Origin: Tubulanus polymorphus
Lineage: Eukaryota; Nemertea; Palaeonemertea; Tubulaniformes; Tubulanidae
NCBI RefSeq assembly: GCF_964204645.1
Contig: NC_134035.1
Coordinates: 6,822,501-6,886,500 of the forward strand
Length of the DNA stretch: 64,000 nucleotides
Direction of reading: 5' to 3'
Positions within the stretch are counted from its first letter, which is position 1. Each line of letters begins with the position of its first letter. The position numbers and the translations under genes are program-made. The notes beneath the pieces are model-generated. The model was not told the DNA's origin, did no database searches, and saw nothing but the letters and a program-made list of their open reading frames with translations. Below are positions 45,856-56,729 of the stretch, piece by piece.

Positions 45856-47772
45856 TTAACCCCCATGCAGCAGAGGAAAGATGACATATCCATCATTGAA
45901 AGGCAAACAAACAGCTTTGCTATTGAGTTGCTCTTTATCAACCAATCTTCTATGACATATTCGTTCAATACGCTGCACAAAAAAGATGTCCACAATGCAA
46001 GATTCATAAGGTTCATCATAAAAGTTGTCCATATGTTGACATTTCACTATATCACAAACGTAGCCATTTGGATTCCATTCTTTAACAAAAGCATATTCAC
46101 TGGGGTTTAGACGAAACGCACTGTCTTTATCATCATTAGCTATCCTAAATCCACAGATTTTTTTCGAAAACAAAGTTGTATTGTTCTGTTCAGCCTCTTT
46201 AGATCTCTTACATAATTGAACCAAGGGAGACCTACTATTCCTAATAGTTTTCTTGAGCATTTGCAAAAAGTTCTCGAAGGGAAATGATGATAATTTATTT
46301 AGGGAGCATCCAAACTTAATAGAATCATCGCACACATGCATCAGAGAATGGACATTGTATGTACAGAATGTGTCTCCATAAATATGCTGACTTTTTTGGA
46401 CAAAATAAGAAAGAAGGTCTTTAGCAAAGGGCAGAAGTCTGTTTCTTCTTTGGTTATCTGGGTTTAACAAGATCCATGAAGCAATGGATAGCGTTAAAAA
46501 GTGTTCATAAGTTGCAGATGGGATCACATCACGCAATACAATCTGGCCTGTATACAAAAGAAACATTCTATATTCGGTTGCTTTCCATCGTTCTAATTCT
46601 TGGAGCCCTCTAGGCTGACGGGCAAAGTCAGAAGGCATTTTACCACTAAAAGACTCAAGTCTTTCTGAGATAAGCTGAATTTGAGCTTGAGAGAGTCTAC
46701 AGTATCTTGGTCCATTTTTTTGCTTACCAGTCAAGAACAATAACATCCTCTTGGTAACACCCAAACACAATAAATGCATGTAGTCTAGAGGAAAGGCTGA
46801 TATGCAATTGAACCCTATATCTATCAATGGGGACCTTGCCTTTTGATGTTTGTTATACGCACACTCTCTAAACTTCTCATCAGTTCTTAAATCTTTGATC
46901 CGTAAACTATTGAAAACAATTCTGCCTCGGGTATAAGTGCCTTTGGTCTTACATCTTTCACAAGAAAAGTAAGCTGTATGCCCTACTGTACATTTAACGA
47001 AAGATCTGGCAGGAGCATCACATATGAATGCCTTAATTACAACGGTTAAATGTTTTTCAGAGTGGATGATGCCAGATTCCTGTAACTGCTGATATTCAAT
47101 GAGAAAGTCGTTTAGATAGCTATTTACATCATTTGGTTTAGAAATTCCGATCCATAAAGCTATGATAAATGGAACAAAATCCGAGAAGTACGCAAGGATC
47201 GGCCAGCATTGTTTCCGGCTAGACTTAAACAATGGTAGTCCATCGACATTAATCACCAAATCGATAGAGTTATTCTCTTGAATAAATTGTGGATTTGCCG
47301 CTAGACATTGTATCACACCAGTCTTGATACCAAAATATTTGTAGTGGCCCCCACTTAATTCTGTGGTTTCGATGCACTTAGGCCGTTTGATCAAAGTTCG
47401 GCAATCTTTAGGAAGCTCATCAAAACCATGATTTCGCAAAATCTCTAACAATCTATTAAGCGAATACTGCGAACATTTGCTCTCAACTGCCCATGCAGCT
47501 AAATCTTGATGCAAGCTGGTATCAGGATCAAAAACATCATCATCATCATTATCATCCACACCATCACTAGAAAGAGGTTCAGTTTCATCATTACCAGATA
47601 ACACGACATTCTGATCTAACAAATCAGGTTCATTAAACTCTATTTCATGATCAGAGTATTCCTCAGTATCAGAATCAATTGATGATAACTGTAACTCCCC
47701 CTCACTATGAGATAATAAGTTCTCAAGCTGTCTGTCAACAAATCGCCAGCGTCTTTGGCGTCCTGAGGCCAT
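45856..47772 (-). CDS. tnp2-like (EnSpm/CACTA) transposase, 638 aa, intact ORF
   Basis: Uninterrupted reading frame from ATG 47772 to a stop at 45856. An acidic N-terminal region (residues about 22-90, DSDTEEYSD, DDNDDDDVFD) precedes the core. Core motifs are LVINVDGLPLFKSS (D177), KPNDVNSYLNDFL, FICDAPARSFVK (D252), GHTAYFSCERC (H265, C271, C274), and AFPLDYMHLLCLG (D330). Later come YTGQIVLRDVI, PDNQRRNR and FPFENFLQML, and the C-terminus ends NDGYVIFPLLHGG. The pattern resembles the Transposase_21/tnp2 family of CACTA elements, with the aspartates as catalytic candidates; that mapping is inference. A diverged pseudogene copy at 32499-35922 aligns over the whole length, which supports the frame. 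It is the first gene of the 11.95-kb element on this strand. Confidence 0.85.
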   Translation of the reverse strand: MASGRQRRWRFVDRQLENLLSHSEGELQLSSIDSDTEEYSDHEIEFNEPDLLDQNVVLSGNDETEPLSSDGVDDNDDDDVFDPDTSLHQDLAAWAVESKCSQYSLNRLLEILRNHGFDELPKDCRTLIKRPKCIETTELSGGHYKYFGIKTGVIQCLAANPQFIQENNSIDLVINVDGLPLFKSSRKQCWPILAYFSDFVPFIIALWIGISKPNDVNSYLNDFLIEYQQLQESGIIHSEKHLTVVIKAFICDAPARSFVKCTVGHTAYFSCERCKTKGTYTRGRIVFNSLRIKDLRTDEKFRECAYNKHQKARSPLIDIGFNCISAFPLDYMHLLCLGVTKRMLLFLTGKQKNGPRYCRLSQAQIQLISERLESFSGKMPSDFARQPRGLQELERWKATEYRMFLLYTGQIVLRDVIPSATYEHFLTLSIASWILLNPDNQRRNRLLPFAKDLLSYFVQKSQHIYGDTFCTYNVHSLMHVCDDSIKFGCSLNKLSSFPFENFLQMLKKTIRNSRSPLVQLCKRSKEAEQNNTTLFSKKICGFRIANDDKDSAFRLNPSEYAFVKEWNPNGYVCDIVKCQHMDNFYDEPYESCIVDIFFVQRIERICHRRLVDKEQLNSKAVCLPFNDGYVIFPLLHGG

Positions 47773-49895
47773 TGAATCAGGATTACTGTAAGAAAATTAA
47801 GAACAAGAAAGTAAATTCTTTACATTGATTTGATATGATTGATAATCCTATAATAAGGACTGAAAGATCTAATCCCAACGAGAGGGATTATATCTTTCGA
47901 GCTTTATTGTATGATTGATTATCATATCTAAGACACTGATAATTGCGTCTAATCAAGGACATATTGACTTCCAGACTGTCAATTTTGCAGAATGGTGTAC
48001 TTCAGTGTGGCTGTAGACTTAAATCGGGGAAGGTTGGTGTTAATTCACTTCCATACCCCCTAATTCTACAGTTATCAGTGCAAAATTAGTCTGAAACATA
48101 AGCCTTGTCTATAGCCTACTAGCGCGTAAACCTGTGTTTGAATGCGGGTTTCCTCGGACCGGGGTTCTGCTTATAATCCGTGTTTGAATGCTGTAGCGTC
48201 TACACACGAGATATCTTACACCTCCATTAGAGTGTATAATAATAGACATTGTTTATTTTGATAACGGCATCCCACATACAGTTCACACGCTTCACATGCA
48301 AAGCCGTGTTTGAACGCGGGTTCCACCATCTACACACAATAAAATCGCAGAGCTCGGTTCGAACGCGGGTTCAAACCCTTCTTTAATTGCAAGGTTTTCA
48401 AAACCCGTCTTTTCGGTAAAATGGCGTGTTTGAAAATAACAAGATTTTATGAAAACTGGGGACGCTGCACGGGCCGCGATTCAAACACTTCAACAACCCT
48501 AACTATGTTGCAATGATACGCATAGACGAGAGCATGGTACAAATTATTGATTGTTGGAAATTACTCAACTGCACGAGTGTTTTCATATTCAAAAACATTT
48601 AATGCATAAAAAGAATTACAACAAGGATTTTAAATTGTGCAGATATAGTGAAAATTACCCATAAACCTGAAAGAAATCTGGGACTGAGTGACATGGGCAG
48701 ATAAGGAGTCGCTCTGCATGGGACGATGATGAAATACCGGTAGAACATTACGAAACCACAAAGTTTTAAAACCCAGAATAGGTAAACAAAAATATCGCCG
48801 GGATGTTTATGAAGGGGTAACCGGGACAACCAGTAAATGTCTGTGACAAATGAATCCGTCATTGTACCGGCGAATCCAGGACGGTTAGTGTTGGCGCAGC
48901 TTTGGACTTCAGGCTTCTAGTAATTTTTTAAGTCAAAGCATGCCCAGAATGAATCATATAGCCTACTCATAACAAACTGAATTGAATAGTAGGCCTACGG
49001 TCACGTGCGGGTACACAGCGTGACAATTGTCAATTATTAGGCCTATAATTTTCAGTAGGCCTATAATTTTTGATTCGCGTTTATAATTCAAATTCAATAA
49101 AATAGATTTTAATTGATATTGAAAAAATTATCAAAAATTTTGATTTACTTAAACCTTGATAGGCCTAAATCTTACGATGAAATAAAAAAATTCATGTGGG
49201 GTTACTAAACACCGGAAACCGCATTACTAGCGCCGCCTTTTTAATTTTGGCGTGGCAAATATAAATAAATCCGCATGGGATGGCATGCACTGCTGAACGG
49301 CATAGGCCCTAGAGTTGAGGAAACTCAAAATAGGCTCGAACGTTAATCTCCCAATCATTTATAAAAACTGTGTATTAATATTAATTCTTGAACGCCGGGA
49401 TGGCGGTGGATTAACTTACTGTCCTTGATGAGCAAGAAACGTCGCTGTTAGACGCCATATTGGATGATCAGCTTATTGCAAGGTGTGGTATAATTCAGAT
49501 CTCTCAGTTTCACCTCGAAGACGGCATGTTCTAGATGGGTTCGAATCCTGCTTAAGCTTTTCAAAAAAACTACCAGCATGCTATTTTCTAGCAAATATTA
49601 TACACACAAAATACTCGCACGGTAAAGTAGACACGAAAATAAACAACATAAACTATTTATATGTAGAAAATAAACAAATTTTGAATTACATTGAATCGAC
49701 ATTTAAAAAGCAATGTTTAATCTAGGTTGAATTTTGATCAAAGTGGCAACGGTTGCAAATTGGGACATTGATTCATCATCGTTATCTCAAATATCATAAT
49801 AAAATATGGAATAAACATTGAAATAGAGCTGGTGTCATGGAATCAACGTTGATATCTCAACATGAACATTGAATCAACATTGATTTCAGGTCGCG
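47773..49895. other. 5' non-coding part and right terminus of the EnSpm-like element
   Basis: Upstream of the transposase ORF; presumably promoter. At 48120-48390 words such as GTTTGAA(T/C)GCGGGTT and GAACGCGGGTTC recur four to five times, a candidate regulatory or subterminal repeat cluster. From about 49770 to 49890 AACATTGA/CAACGTTGA words match the left end. A pol III B-box word (GGTTCGAATCC) at about 49538 may be a SINE relic. Confidence 0.5.
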
Positions 49896-49909
49896 TGTTT
49901 ACTGGGCAC

Positions 49910-52700
49910 CTCTTTATTTACGGAGAATCCACGTTCCACTGATGCTTGCCCATGCAAAAGCACTAAAACTGTATGGATAACTTTCCAAAGTTTGTCGTAT
50001 TCTGGTTTCCCATGACATTGTTCGTTATAGAATTTATCTAGCCGTGACTCTTTCTTGTTATATTCCTTGTATATAGATGGTCTGCCGGCAACACATTGGT
50101 CTAGAAAGTCGGTGTACTGTCTAGTGACTATATCCACGTCCGTTAGGCTCATCTTAGCATCAGCGAGTGACTAAAGAAATTAAAACATTTTTACTATTAA
50201 TACAGAGAACATTAATTTAAAGCACTCATTAGGAGAATAATATCCCAGGGATAAGAGAGAGGAGAGAGCCAGATGATTGAAAATCTGAAAAACAAAATAA
50301 TTCTAAAAACAAATCCATACCTTAGCTAATCTAGACATTCTATCTATACACTTCACTTGATCTTTTACCATTAGTTTGGGTTGAGACAACTACAATTTTG
50401 AACAAGGGTGAACTTTGAAGGAGCCTTCTCTATTAACTTGTGAGCAAATCTTATGAGGACTTATTGACACTCGTTGTAGAAGTGCAGCTTCGTTGTAGAA
50501 GTGCAGCTTCTGCGATTTGTTCATTTTACTGTTCCTTATCGCCTCCTTTGTTGCTGCACCAACTTGTATCTGAAATATAAATGAAATAAATTATACATCA
50601 ATGAATGATAATTTACAGATAATTATTAAGTATTACAATTATAATTAAAATGCCACTACCATTTTTGGAAGAAGTCGGTTTTTTGAATATCAACCTTCAT
50701 TTTCCGAGACGGCGTCGTAGCATCTTGCATTACACTAGGTAACATAAACTGTAACGTAAGTCCACGTATTATTGAAGATAAATCGTCTGCTAAAAACGGT
50801 ACCATCGGTTTATCTGTCTGTTATGTTTCCAGAAACGGATGAATATCGGAGCTTACAGATAAGAAGAAATGTAACATTGGAACTGTTGTCGCATCTTTAC
50901 TCACATTTAAAACCGATTCCCACGATTTGCATGTTGGTTTCGGTATTTTCTTTTTCATAAATGCGTCCACGTACTGAAGCATCTGGGGCCATAACAGAAT
51001 GGCTCTCTGCGCAACAGGCTTATTTTCTAGCCAACGGTGTTTTACGAATCTAAGTGGAAATAATTCACATGAAGTAAATTTTATCAAATCTTCCCTGTCT
51101 CGCAGGTGAGTCTTTGAATAAATAAAACATGGATGATAACAAATCCTGCACTTTGAAATCAGCGACCGAGAATCCAGTTCCCACAGCGCCATAAACGATG
51201 TGTAAACCACAAGTACCGATATTGAGAAGCGTGTTGTTGTTATCCGTTTTCAACTGGGCTGCAATGTCTCGCTCGAACTTAAGATTAACGTTTGGTCCAT
51301 CCATCGATATCTGTAACAGGTTTCTAAGATTCAAATCCGTAACGGCCGTTTGAAATTCACTCAATAAACCGGCATCACCACCATGGCCCATGAACTGTGA
51401 ACCGTAGTAGCTGGTTAATACGTTATCTGCCGACCAAAAACGAATCCATATACCCATTTGTTTTCGCTGAGAAATTTTATTTAGCGCTTGTCGAACAATA
51501 AGACATAATCATCACAGTTAGTAACCGAACGCTGCAGCATTTTATGGAAATGTGGAGCTAATCCAAAGTTAACTTAACGACACTTGTCTTCATGCATTTT
51601 GTATCCAGATGATATAGCGCTATCAGGAAAGGCTCATCCAAATATATTCCCTTTTCTGTTCATTGAACTGTAAGAGTAGTGATTATCCACAGCATCTAAT
51701 GGTATAAGGATTTCCGCTTTTGATACTTCAGTTCTAACAACTGTAATCACAGATGATGGCGGTTTCGGTGTTGAAGCTTGAATTGCAGTTGACCGACTCA
51801 GAATAAACGGTGTCACCGTAAGACTATTCTGCGTTGACGATTTAAATTCCTCTTCCAATTTTTTGTGCTTGGCACCAGCTTTATGACTTGTATACTCGAT
51901 TTTCCTCCATCGGCAACAGAAAATATTCTATCGCATAATGAACATTTGGCAGAATGTTTATCTGAAGTCTTTGATAACCAGCATTTGAATTGTGGCTGCT
52001 TAAGCCAATTATCCTGAAATTATATATCCTGGAATATTTTTATTTGCTCTACAGAAAATATCATTGACAATTGTGCAAAGTCCGGGAAAAATAGCTTTTC
52101 CTCAAGTCAGATGGATCTCAAGTCGGTATTGAAAAACCAATGAATATTTTTGACATAAGCTATTACCATGTGGGAATGTTATTGTTTACAAGCAAGCATC
52201 TACCAATCGTATTTCCCATAATACATGTGGGGGTGGCAATCACGTTGCAACCCACGCTAATGAAAACCAGTACTGACGGACCTTTGTGCTAAATTCTACA
52301 CTACTACGATATCACGCACGTCTGGTATACAGATGTTTTGAAGATAGACCTATATTGTTTCAGAATTTGGATATAGGTCACATCGAACTGAACTCGATAT
52401 TGCTGGGTGATGAGTAATCCATCAAAATGTTTTCTCCGGCAAAGCGACGGCCACTAGTTAGATAAATAAATGTTTGCCGTGCTGGCAATTTAAAGGCTGG
52501 TATTCAGTCAGTAATATTCAGCCAATTTTATTTCACATCTGATTTATCATAAATGAATTACTAAAAAGATTTTTTGGACAAGTACGCCATTATTTTATGA
52601 TAAAAATGTACCTGTAGTAGGAGACATCTTGGCTCTGTTCATATGTCAAAAACGCTCTCAGCTGATTATCAAAATGAGGGTCGCTCTCGCTGTCACTCAT
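49910..52700 (-). pseudogene. hAT-like transposase gene, 5' and central exons, decayed
   Basis: Minus strand. The putative first exon is 52612-52700 (MSDSESDPHFDNQLRAFLTY). A BED-like finger follows at 52013-51840 (KCSLCDRIFSVADGGKS, then after a frame change SHKAGAKHKKLEEEF). The core at 51457-50821 holds LLQISMDGPNVNLKFERDI, IGTCGLHIVYGA, YLFKDSPARQGRFD and RWLENKPVAQRAILLWP. Exon 50321-50569 has a 19-bp tandem duplication and a stop. Exon 49910-50170 has KPEYDKLWKVIHTVLVLLHG, then ASVERGFSVNKE, the hAT-type C-terminal dimerisation-like segment. It continues at 37327-37751 after the EnSpm-like insertion. The first two exon-like pieces do not join in phase as I placed them. I assign hAT by overall layout; a related unnamed family is possible. 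Confidence 0.65.
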
Positions 52701-53327
52701 TGACTGCAATTTCTTTCTTTTCAAACACTAAAAAATGAAAATATAAATAACACTTTGAAATTTTTGAAACCAGGAACGAAAACTGGACAGCTCGCTAACT
52801 AAGATCCTGCTGTTAGCCTGAGAGCGTAGTCTGAACACGTTGGCTTTTTTGTACTTACTGACTATGAATATATTCATTCTATTCTTGACGATTAACATGA
52901 ATATGGGTCATGATCGGGTGGGAAGCGGTTACCTGGGCACTGCAGCATCAGGCATGATCAGCTGATGCAAGCTCACAGGATTCCTGCCAAAATTATCAAC
53001 GAACAGCTGAAACAGAGATTGCTGCTCTTGTCAGAATTGCAGCACACATCAACAGACTTTATGTCGTCTCTTTCACTATATCTGTCACTGACATTACAAA
53101 TTGATATATACCACTGAAGACAAATGCATGTTACCCTGAAAAACTTTGAACAGCCAACAATTTGGCAATTATTGAATAACGTGCGAATAGACATGCAAAT
53201 TAAGCTTCGATAATTTAAAATAAAAATTAAATAGTGAAGGAACTACTGAATTAATAGTAATTCCTGACGAAGAGATCCATTAATGTCATTTCATTTTGAT
53301 CAAATTTTTCTATTAATAATTTTTCAG
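52701..53327. other. End of intron 6, no gene
   Basis: AT-rich intron leading to the TTTTTCAG acceptor of exon 7. A CAGTGCCCAGGTAACC word on the minus strand near 52944 could be an outer end of the hAT-like element, but I find no matching partner near 37 kb. Confidence 0.35.
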
Positions 53328-53483
53328 TGTTTGCAGCTATTAATTTTGCAAGTCCAACAGAAGGGTCAACAATGTTTTCAATGATATCTGATTATCAGCC
53401 GAACATGCCGATATTTGTGGCTGAATTTTGGTCCGGTTGGTTCGATCATTGGAGTAAACTGCATCACAAGGTCGCAACAGAAG
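53328..53483 (+). CDS. Beta-galactosidase-1-like protein, exon 7 (gene continues beyond window)
   Basis: Preceded by a pyrimidine-rich ttttcag acceptor and followed by a gtaagt donor. The exon joins exon 6 in phase and begins VFAAINFAS. It carries the GH35 nucleophile motif AEFWSGWFDHW; the glutamate, residue 294 of the joined protein, is the expected nucleophile. Spacing between this and the acid/base motif agrees with the family. It ends in phase 1 and I find no later exon before the window end. In particular, the conserved FHGGTNFG-like exon is not visible up to 64000, so intron 7 is at least 10.5 kb or the copy is truncated. The single long intron between exons 6 and 7 is explained by nested transposons. 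Confidence 0.9.
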
Positions 53484-54579
53484 GTAAGTATTTTGATAAT
53501 TATAGAATATTTGAAATTTTCTGGGGTTCTCTGCTACCTCACAGTAACACTAAGTACGGCATTTTGTTAGTGTATGCAGGCAAGTGTAATGACATTACAC
53601 TTCCCTGGTGCATGTATGTCAGTGGATTAATAAAATGTTTACACATTGATGAATTTGACTCAGCGAGTACATGTGCTACATGTATTGATTCAACGGCAGT
53701 ATACTGCGTGCTACAGTGGCAATTGAGGATTCCATGTATGGCAGGCAAGTTTCCACCAAGTTAGCTAGTAGATAGTTGGTCATCTGCGTTTGATTTCCTT
53801 CCTCATTTCAATTAAATTTGAATGAACTTTTCTCTTAAGTGAATCAATTATTTATGAAAACTATCCCAATCTGCGATCCAAGTCCTGCGATAGTATAGAT
53901 ATAGATTCAGGAGTCTAAAAATCCAGTTCAAAGTTAAATGAAAATGATCTAATTTTCAAAACGAACAACCTACTGCTCTATACGCCATCTGGCGGGATAG
54001 CTGGTCTTGTGGGTACCTCATTGTACTGTTTAGATTATTGGTATTGACATTGACTCTCTGGGACATACGTTTTGACAAATATAACCCACAGAATGCATCA
54101 TTTGCCATTTATGAAAATTCAGCAGGCTGCCCATAGTACCCCTTGTTTAATTTACTCATTTTGTCATAGTTTTATAGAATGAATGATATATCATCCCAAT
54201 TGCTGTTTGACGATAGTAGTGCATTTAGAGCGAGATTAACATTAACAATACTATAATTTGAATTTGGAAGCTAATTCAAAATATTGAAAGAGAAATCAAT
54301 GTTGATTAAAATTATATTAAGATTCAGCGATTCAGTGATTAATCTGTTCAGCAAAGTTTGAACATCAATTAGGGACACCTGTACTGCAGCCACTCCATTG
54401 CTTCAGGGTCTTCTGCATCCTCACTTGCCAGGTTGTGGTTGTCTCCCTCTAAAGCTCGTGTAAACCAAACCCTGACCGCAAACACAAAATTGGTCTAATA
54501 CACTGCCCGAGATTTCTTTGGTAGACAAGTTCCCCGCTCAGTGGCCACCAGTATTTAGATCTAACCAATCAAATCTATG
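53484..54579. other. Intron 7 start, no gene; short dispersed repeat at 54070-54145
   Basis: The segment 'GA.AAATATAACCCACAGA.T.CATCATTT' with 'CAGGCTG.CCAT.GT.CCCCTTG' recurs at 56790-56865, so it is a dispersed repeat fragment. Otherwise nothing is supported. Confidence 0.45.
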
Positions 54580-54752
54580 CTTAGCTAAGTTGTTAACTAA
54601 GCAACTTAGCTAAGTTTAGGGTTTTCTGTTTCTTCACAGAAAACCCTATTGATATTCGCGTGATTATTATTATCTTTATTAGGGTTTCTGCTGCTTTCGC
54701 AGAAACCCTCTTGTAATTCTGTTGATTATTAGGCCAGCCGTAGGCTGAGCCT
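54580..54752. repeat. Cluster of four consecutive stem-loops
   Basis: 54580-54614: 13-bp arms CTTAGCTAAGTTG / CAACTTAGCTAAG, 9-base loop. 54618-54647: 12-bp arms AGGGTTTTCTGT / ACAGAAAACCCT, 6-base loop. 54681-54709: 11-bp arms AGGGTTTCTGC / GCAGAAACCCT, 7-base loop. 54731-54752: AGGC.AGCC / GGCT.GCCT imperfect. The second and third are followed by ATTGATATTCGCGTGATTATT and CTTGTAATTCTGTTGATTATT, which are alike. These look like terminal hairpins of small elements inserted in series. Confidence 0.7.
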
Positions 54753-55034
54753 ATTACTATACAAATGGAGCGAATTTAAATGACATGGTTTCCACACAAA
54801 AGGCTCTTTTGCTTGCCAAGTGAGGGCATATTCGAACAAATCACGTATTTAAGCTTAATCCATTCTCGGAATCGTAGCGAGCAAAATTTTGAAATAGGGT
54901 CTCATAAAAATGTTTTCTGCATTTTTCACGAAAGTTAAATCGGGAAAATTTCAATTTTTATCAGCCAATCAGGAAGTTGTGTCTTCCCTGTGATTGGTTT
55001 ATCTGAAAATATCAGCAGCTGTTCACGTGAATTA

Positions 55035-55250
55035 TCGCGATTTCATTACTGGCGCTTTTGCGCATGACATCATGTATCAACACGCGACAATACTTCCGCG
55101 TTCGCTACGTGTTCGCTGATTGGCCCATTTACTGGGAAATTCCACAGAAGCCTAATGTGGTTTGTTGCAAGCGCTGTGATTGGCCCGACCCGATTCTGGC
55201 ATGGCTTTAGCTTAGTGGGTTCGAATCCCTTGACGGGTGAAGATGATGGA
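55035..55250 (+). repeat. Family C dispersed repeat, copy 2
   Basis: Collinear with 28295-28555: TTTCATTACTGGCGCTTTTG, CGACAATACTTC, TTTACTGGGAAATTCCACAGA, then GTGGGTTCGAATCCCTTGAC. About 40 bp present before the B-box word in copy 1 are absent here. Confidence 0.6.
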
Positions 55251-56051
55251 TCCTATCAATATCTATTGAAACAAATAAGTTTCCCGGTTGGGCAGCCGCG
55301 GATATCTACTGGAAGTGTTCCGGTTCGATATTTCGAGGTTTCTTTGAATTTTGGAGTGATATTGAAATCCTGTAAATACCAGCGGTAGATTGTGAAAACC
55401 CATTGCATGATATTTGTATTACTTAATCAACGAAAAGCGTCGGGGCCGCGCCAGGAGTTTTCGTGATTCAAGTAGCGCAATAGCCTACTTCTTCGTGTTC
55501 GTCCACCTCAATTTTCACTCCGCCGATCTCTGACACGGCTCTGTCCCCGTCGGCGCTGTGATTGCACTTTCGTACCACCAAAATTTTTTATTTCTATATC
55601 AGGGAGGTCTGGAGAATAAAAAAGTCAAAATTTGGATATCACATAGGCCTGATTTCATCGAATAAGTCGACCATGGTCGTTACGTTTCCGTACTTATTAC
55701 CACCTAAAACCGTCTGAACAATTTTGTCACAACCAACATTTCGTTTACAGAAATCAGGTGTTCACGTGAATCCGCGGTAGCGGAATTTTTATTTGCTCTA
55801 CAGAAAATTCATCCTTGACAATTGCGCAAGGTTCGCGAGAAAAAGGTTTTACCAAATCGGGTGTATGACCTTGATATGCTAATTAGCCATGTGCCCGAAT
55901 TGCAAATTCAATCAAATTTTATTCTGCCAAAAAATGTTAAATACAATTCGCTTTCCGAGAGTTAATGGTATGCTGCATGGAACAAAGTTGTTTTGAGATG
56001 GGTCTTGAAGCTATTGAGGTCGAGAGATAACCATCTAGATAGTTCGTGAGA
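55251..56051. other. No gene; fragment shared with 52033-52110
   Basis: At 55785-55860 the words TTTTTATTTGCTCTACAGAA and TTGACAATTG.GCAAG match 52033-52085, a dispersed repeat fragment of unknown type. No other feature is supported. Confidence 0.4.
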
Positions 56052-56729
56052 GTTCCAAAGTTTTGAAGACGCTTCAAGGTAATATCTTGATATTTGTTTT
56101 ATACGTGTATCTACCCTAGACACATCTTCAGGCCAAAAACTGGCCCTGTCAGATTCAAGATGGCCGACTGGCAGCCATTGTTGTTTGCCAAAATCAGCAC
56201 TTTTTACACATTTTTGAAGTTTTCGAGGGAAATTTTGAAGACACTTTTATCAATAACCTTGATCATTCGTATATATTTGTATCCCCCGAGGGCCCATCGG
56301 CATGACGAAAATTGAGTCGATCGGACTCAAGATGGCCGTACTGTGACCTTTTTTGTTCCCAAAAATGTCAATTTTGGCCTGAATTCTGAGTACTGTAGCT
56401 TTCTAATGGTGCGCCATGTTTCATTGCAATTCGTAATGGGTATTCTTTGGAAAGGGATCTTTTATATCCGAGAGGGTATTTTTGACCAGGCAATTATGAC
56501 GCACTTGGCAGCCATCTTGGGGTCATCAGTACTCATTCGTAGGTGGAAAAAAAGTTTTTCCACATCATAATTGATACTTAAGCATATTTTGCTATTATAA
56601 TCAATTGGAAAGTTGTAGCTCATGACATGTTCTATGATCGAGGTGAGTTTCAAGCTCATTGGTTTTTTTTATGGCCACCAGGGGGCGTTGAACAATACAA
56701 TAACTTAGTATTTCTATATTACATTCGTT
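56052..56729 (+). repeat. Family A repeat, partial copy A6
   Basis: Starts inside the family (TTTTGAAGACGCTTCAAGGT), runs through the unique part and about one tandem unit, and ends after AACTTAGTATTTCTATATTA. Both family termini are missing. Confidence 0.75.

Larger units (their letters stand above)
37957..49906 (-). mobile_element. EnSpm/CACTA-like DNA transposon, 11.95 kb, two genes
   Basis: Ends are CCCAGTAAACA at 37957 and its inverse TGTTTACTGGG at 49896-49906, flanked by CA on both sides (37955-37956 and 49907-49908), a 2-bp duplication as expected for EnSpm-type elements. Both subterminal regions carry many CAATGTT/AACATTGA and CAACGTTGA motifs, like the transposase-binding repeats of CACTA elements. 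The interior has an intact tnp2-like ORF (45856-47772) and a spliced DUF4806-type gene (40260-45241), both on the minus strand. It has itself taken in a SINE, a pogo-like MITE, a GCGGTCACAC-ended element and an inverted duplication. Superfamily assignment rests on the tnp2-like ORF and the short duplication. Confidence 0.8.

Noticed and set aside
45757-46110. 117-aa plus-strand frame
   Set aside because: Antisense shadow of the tnp2-like transposase C-terminus.
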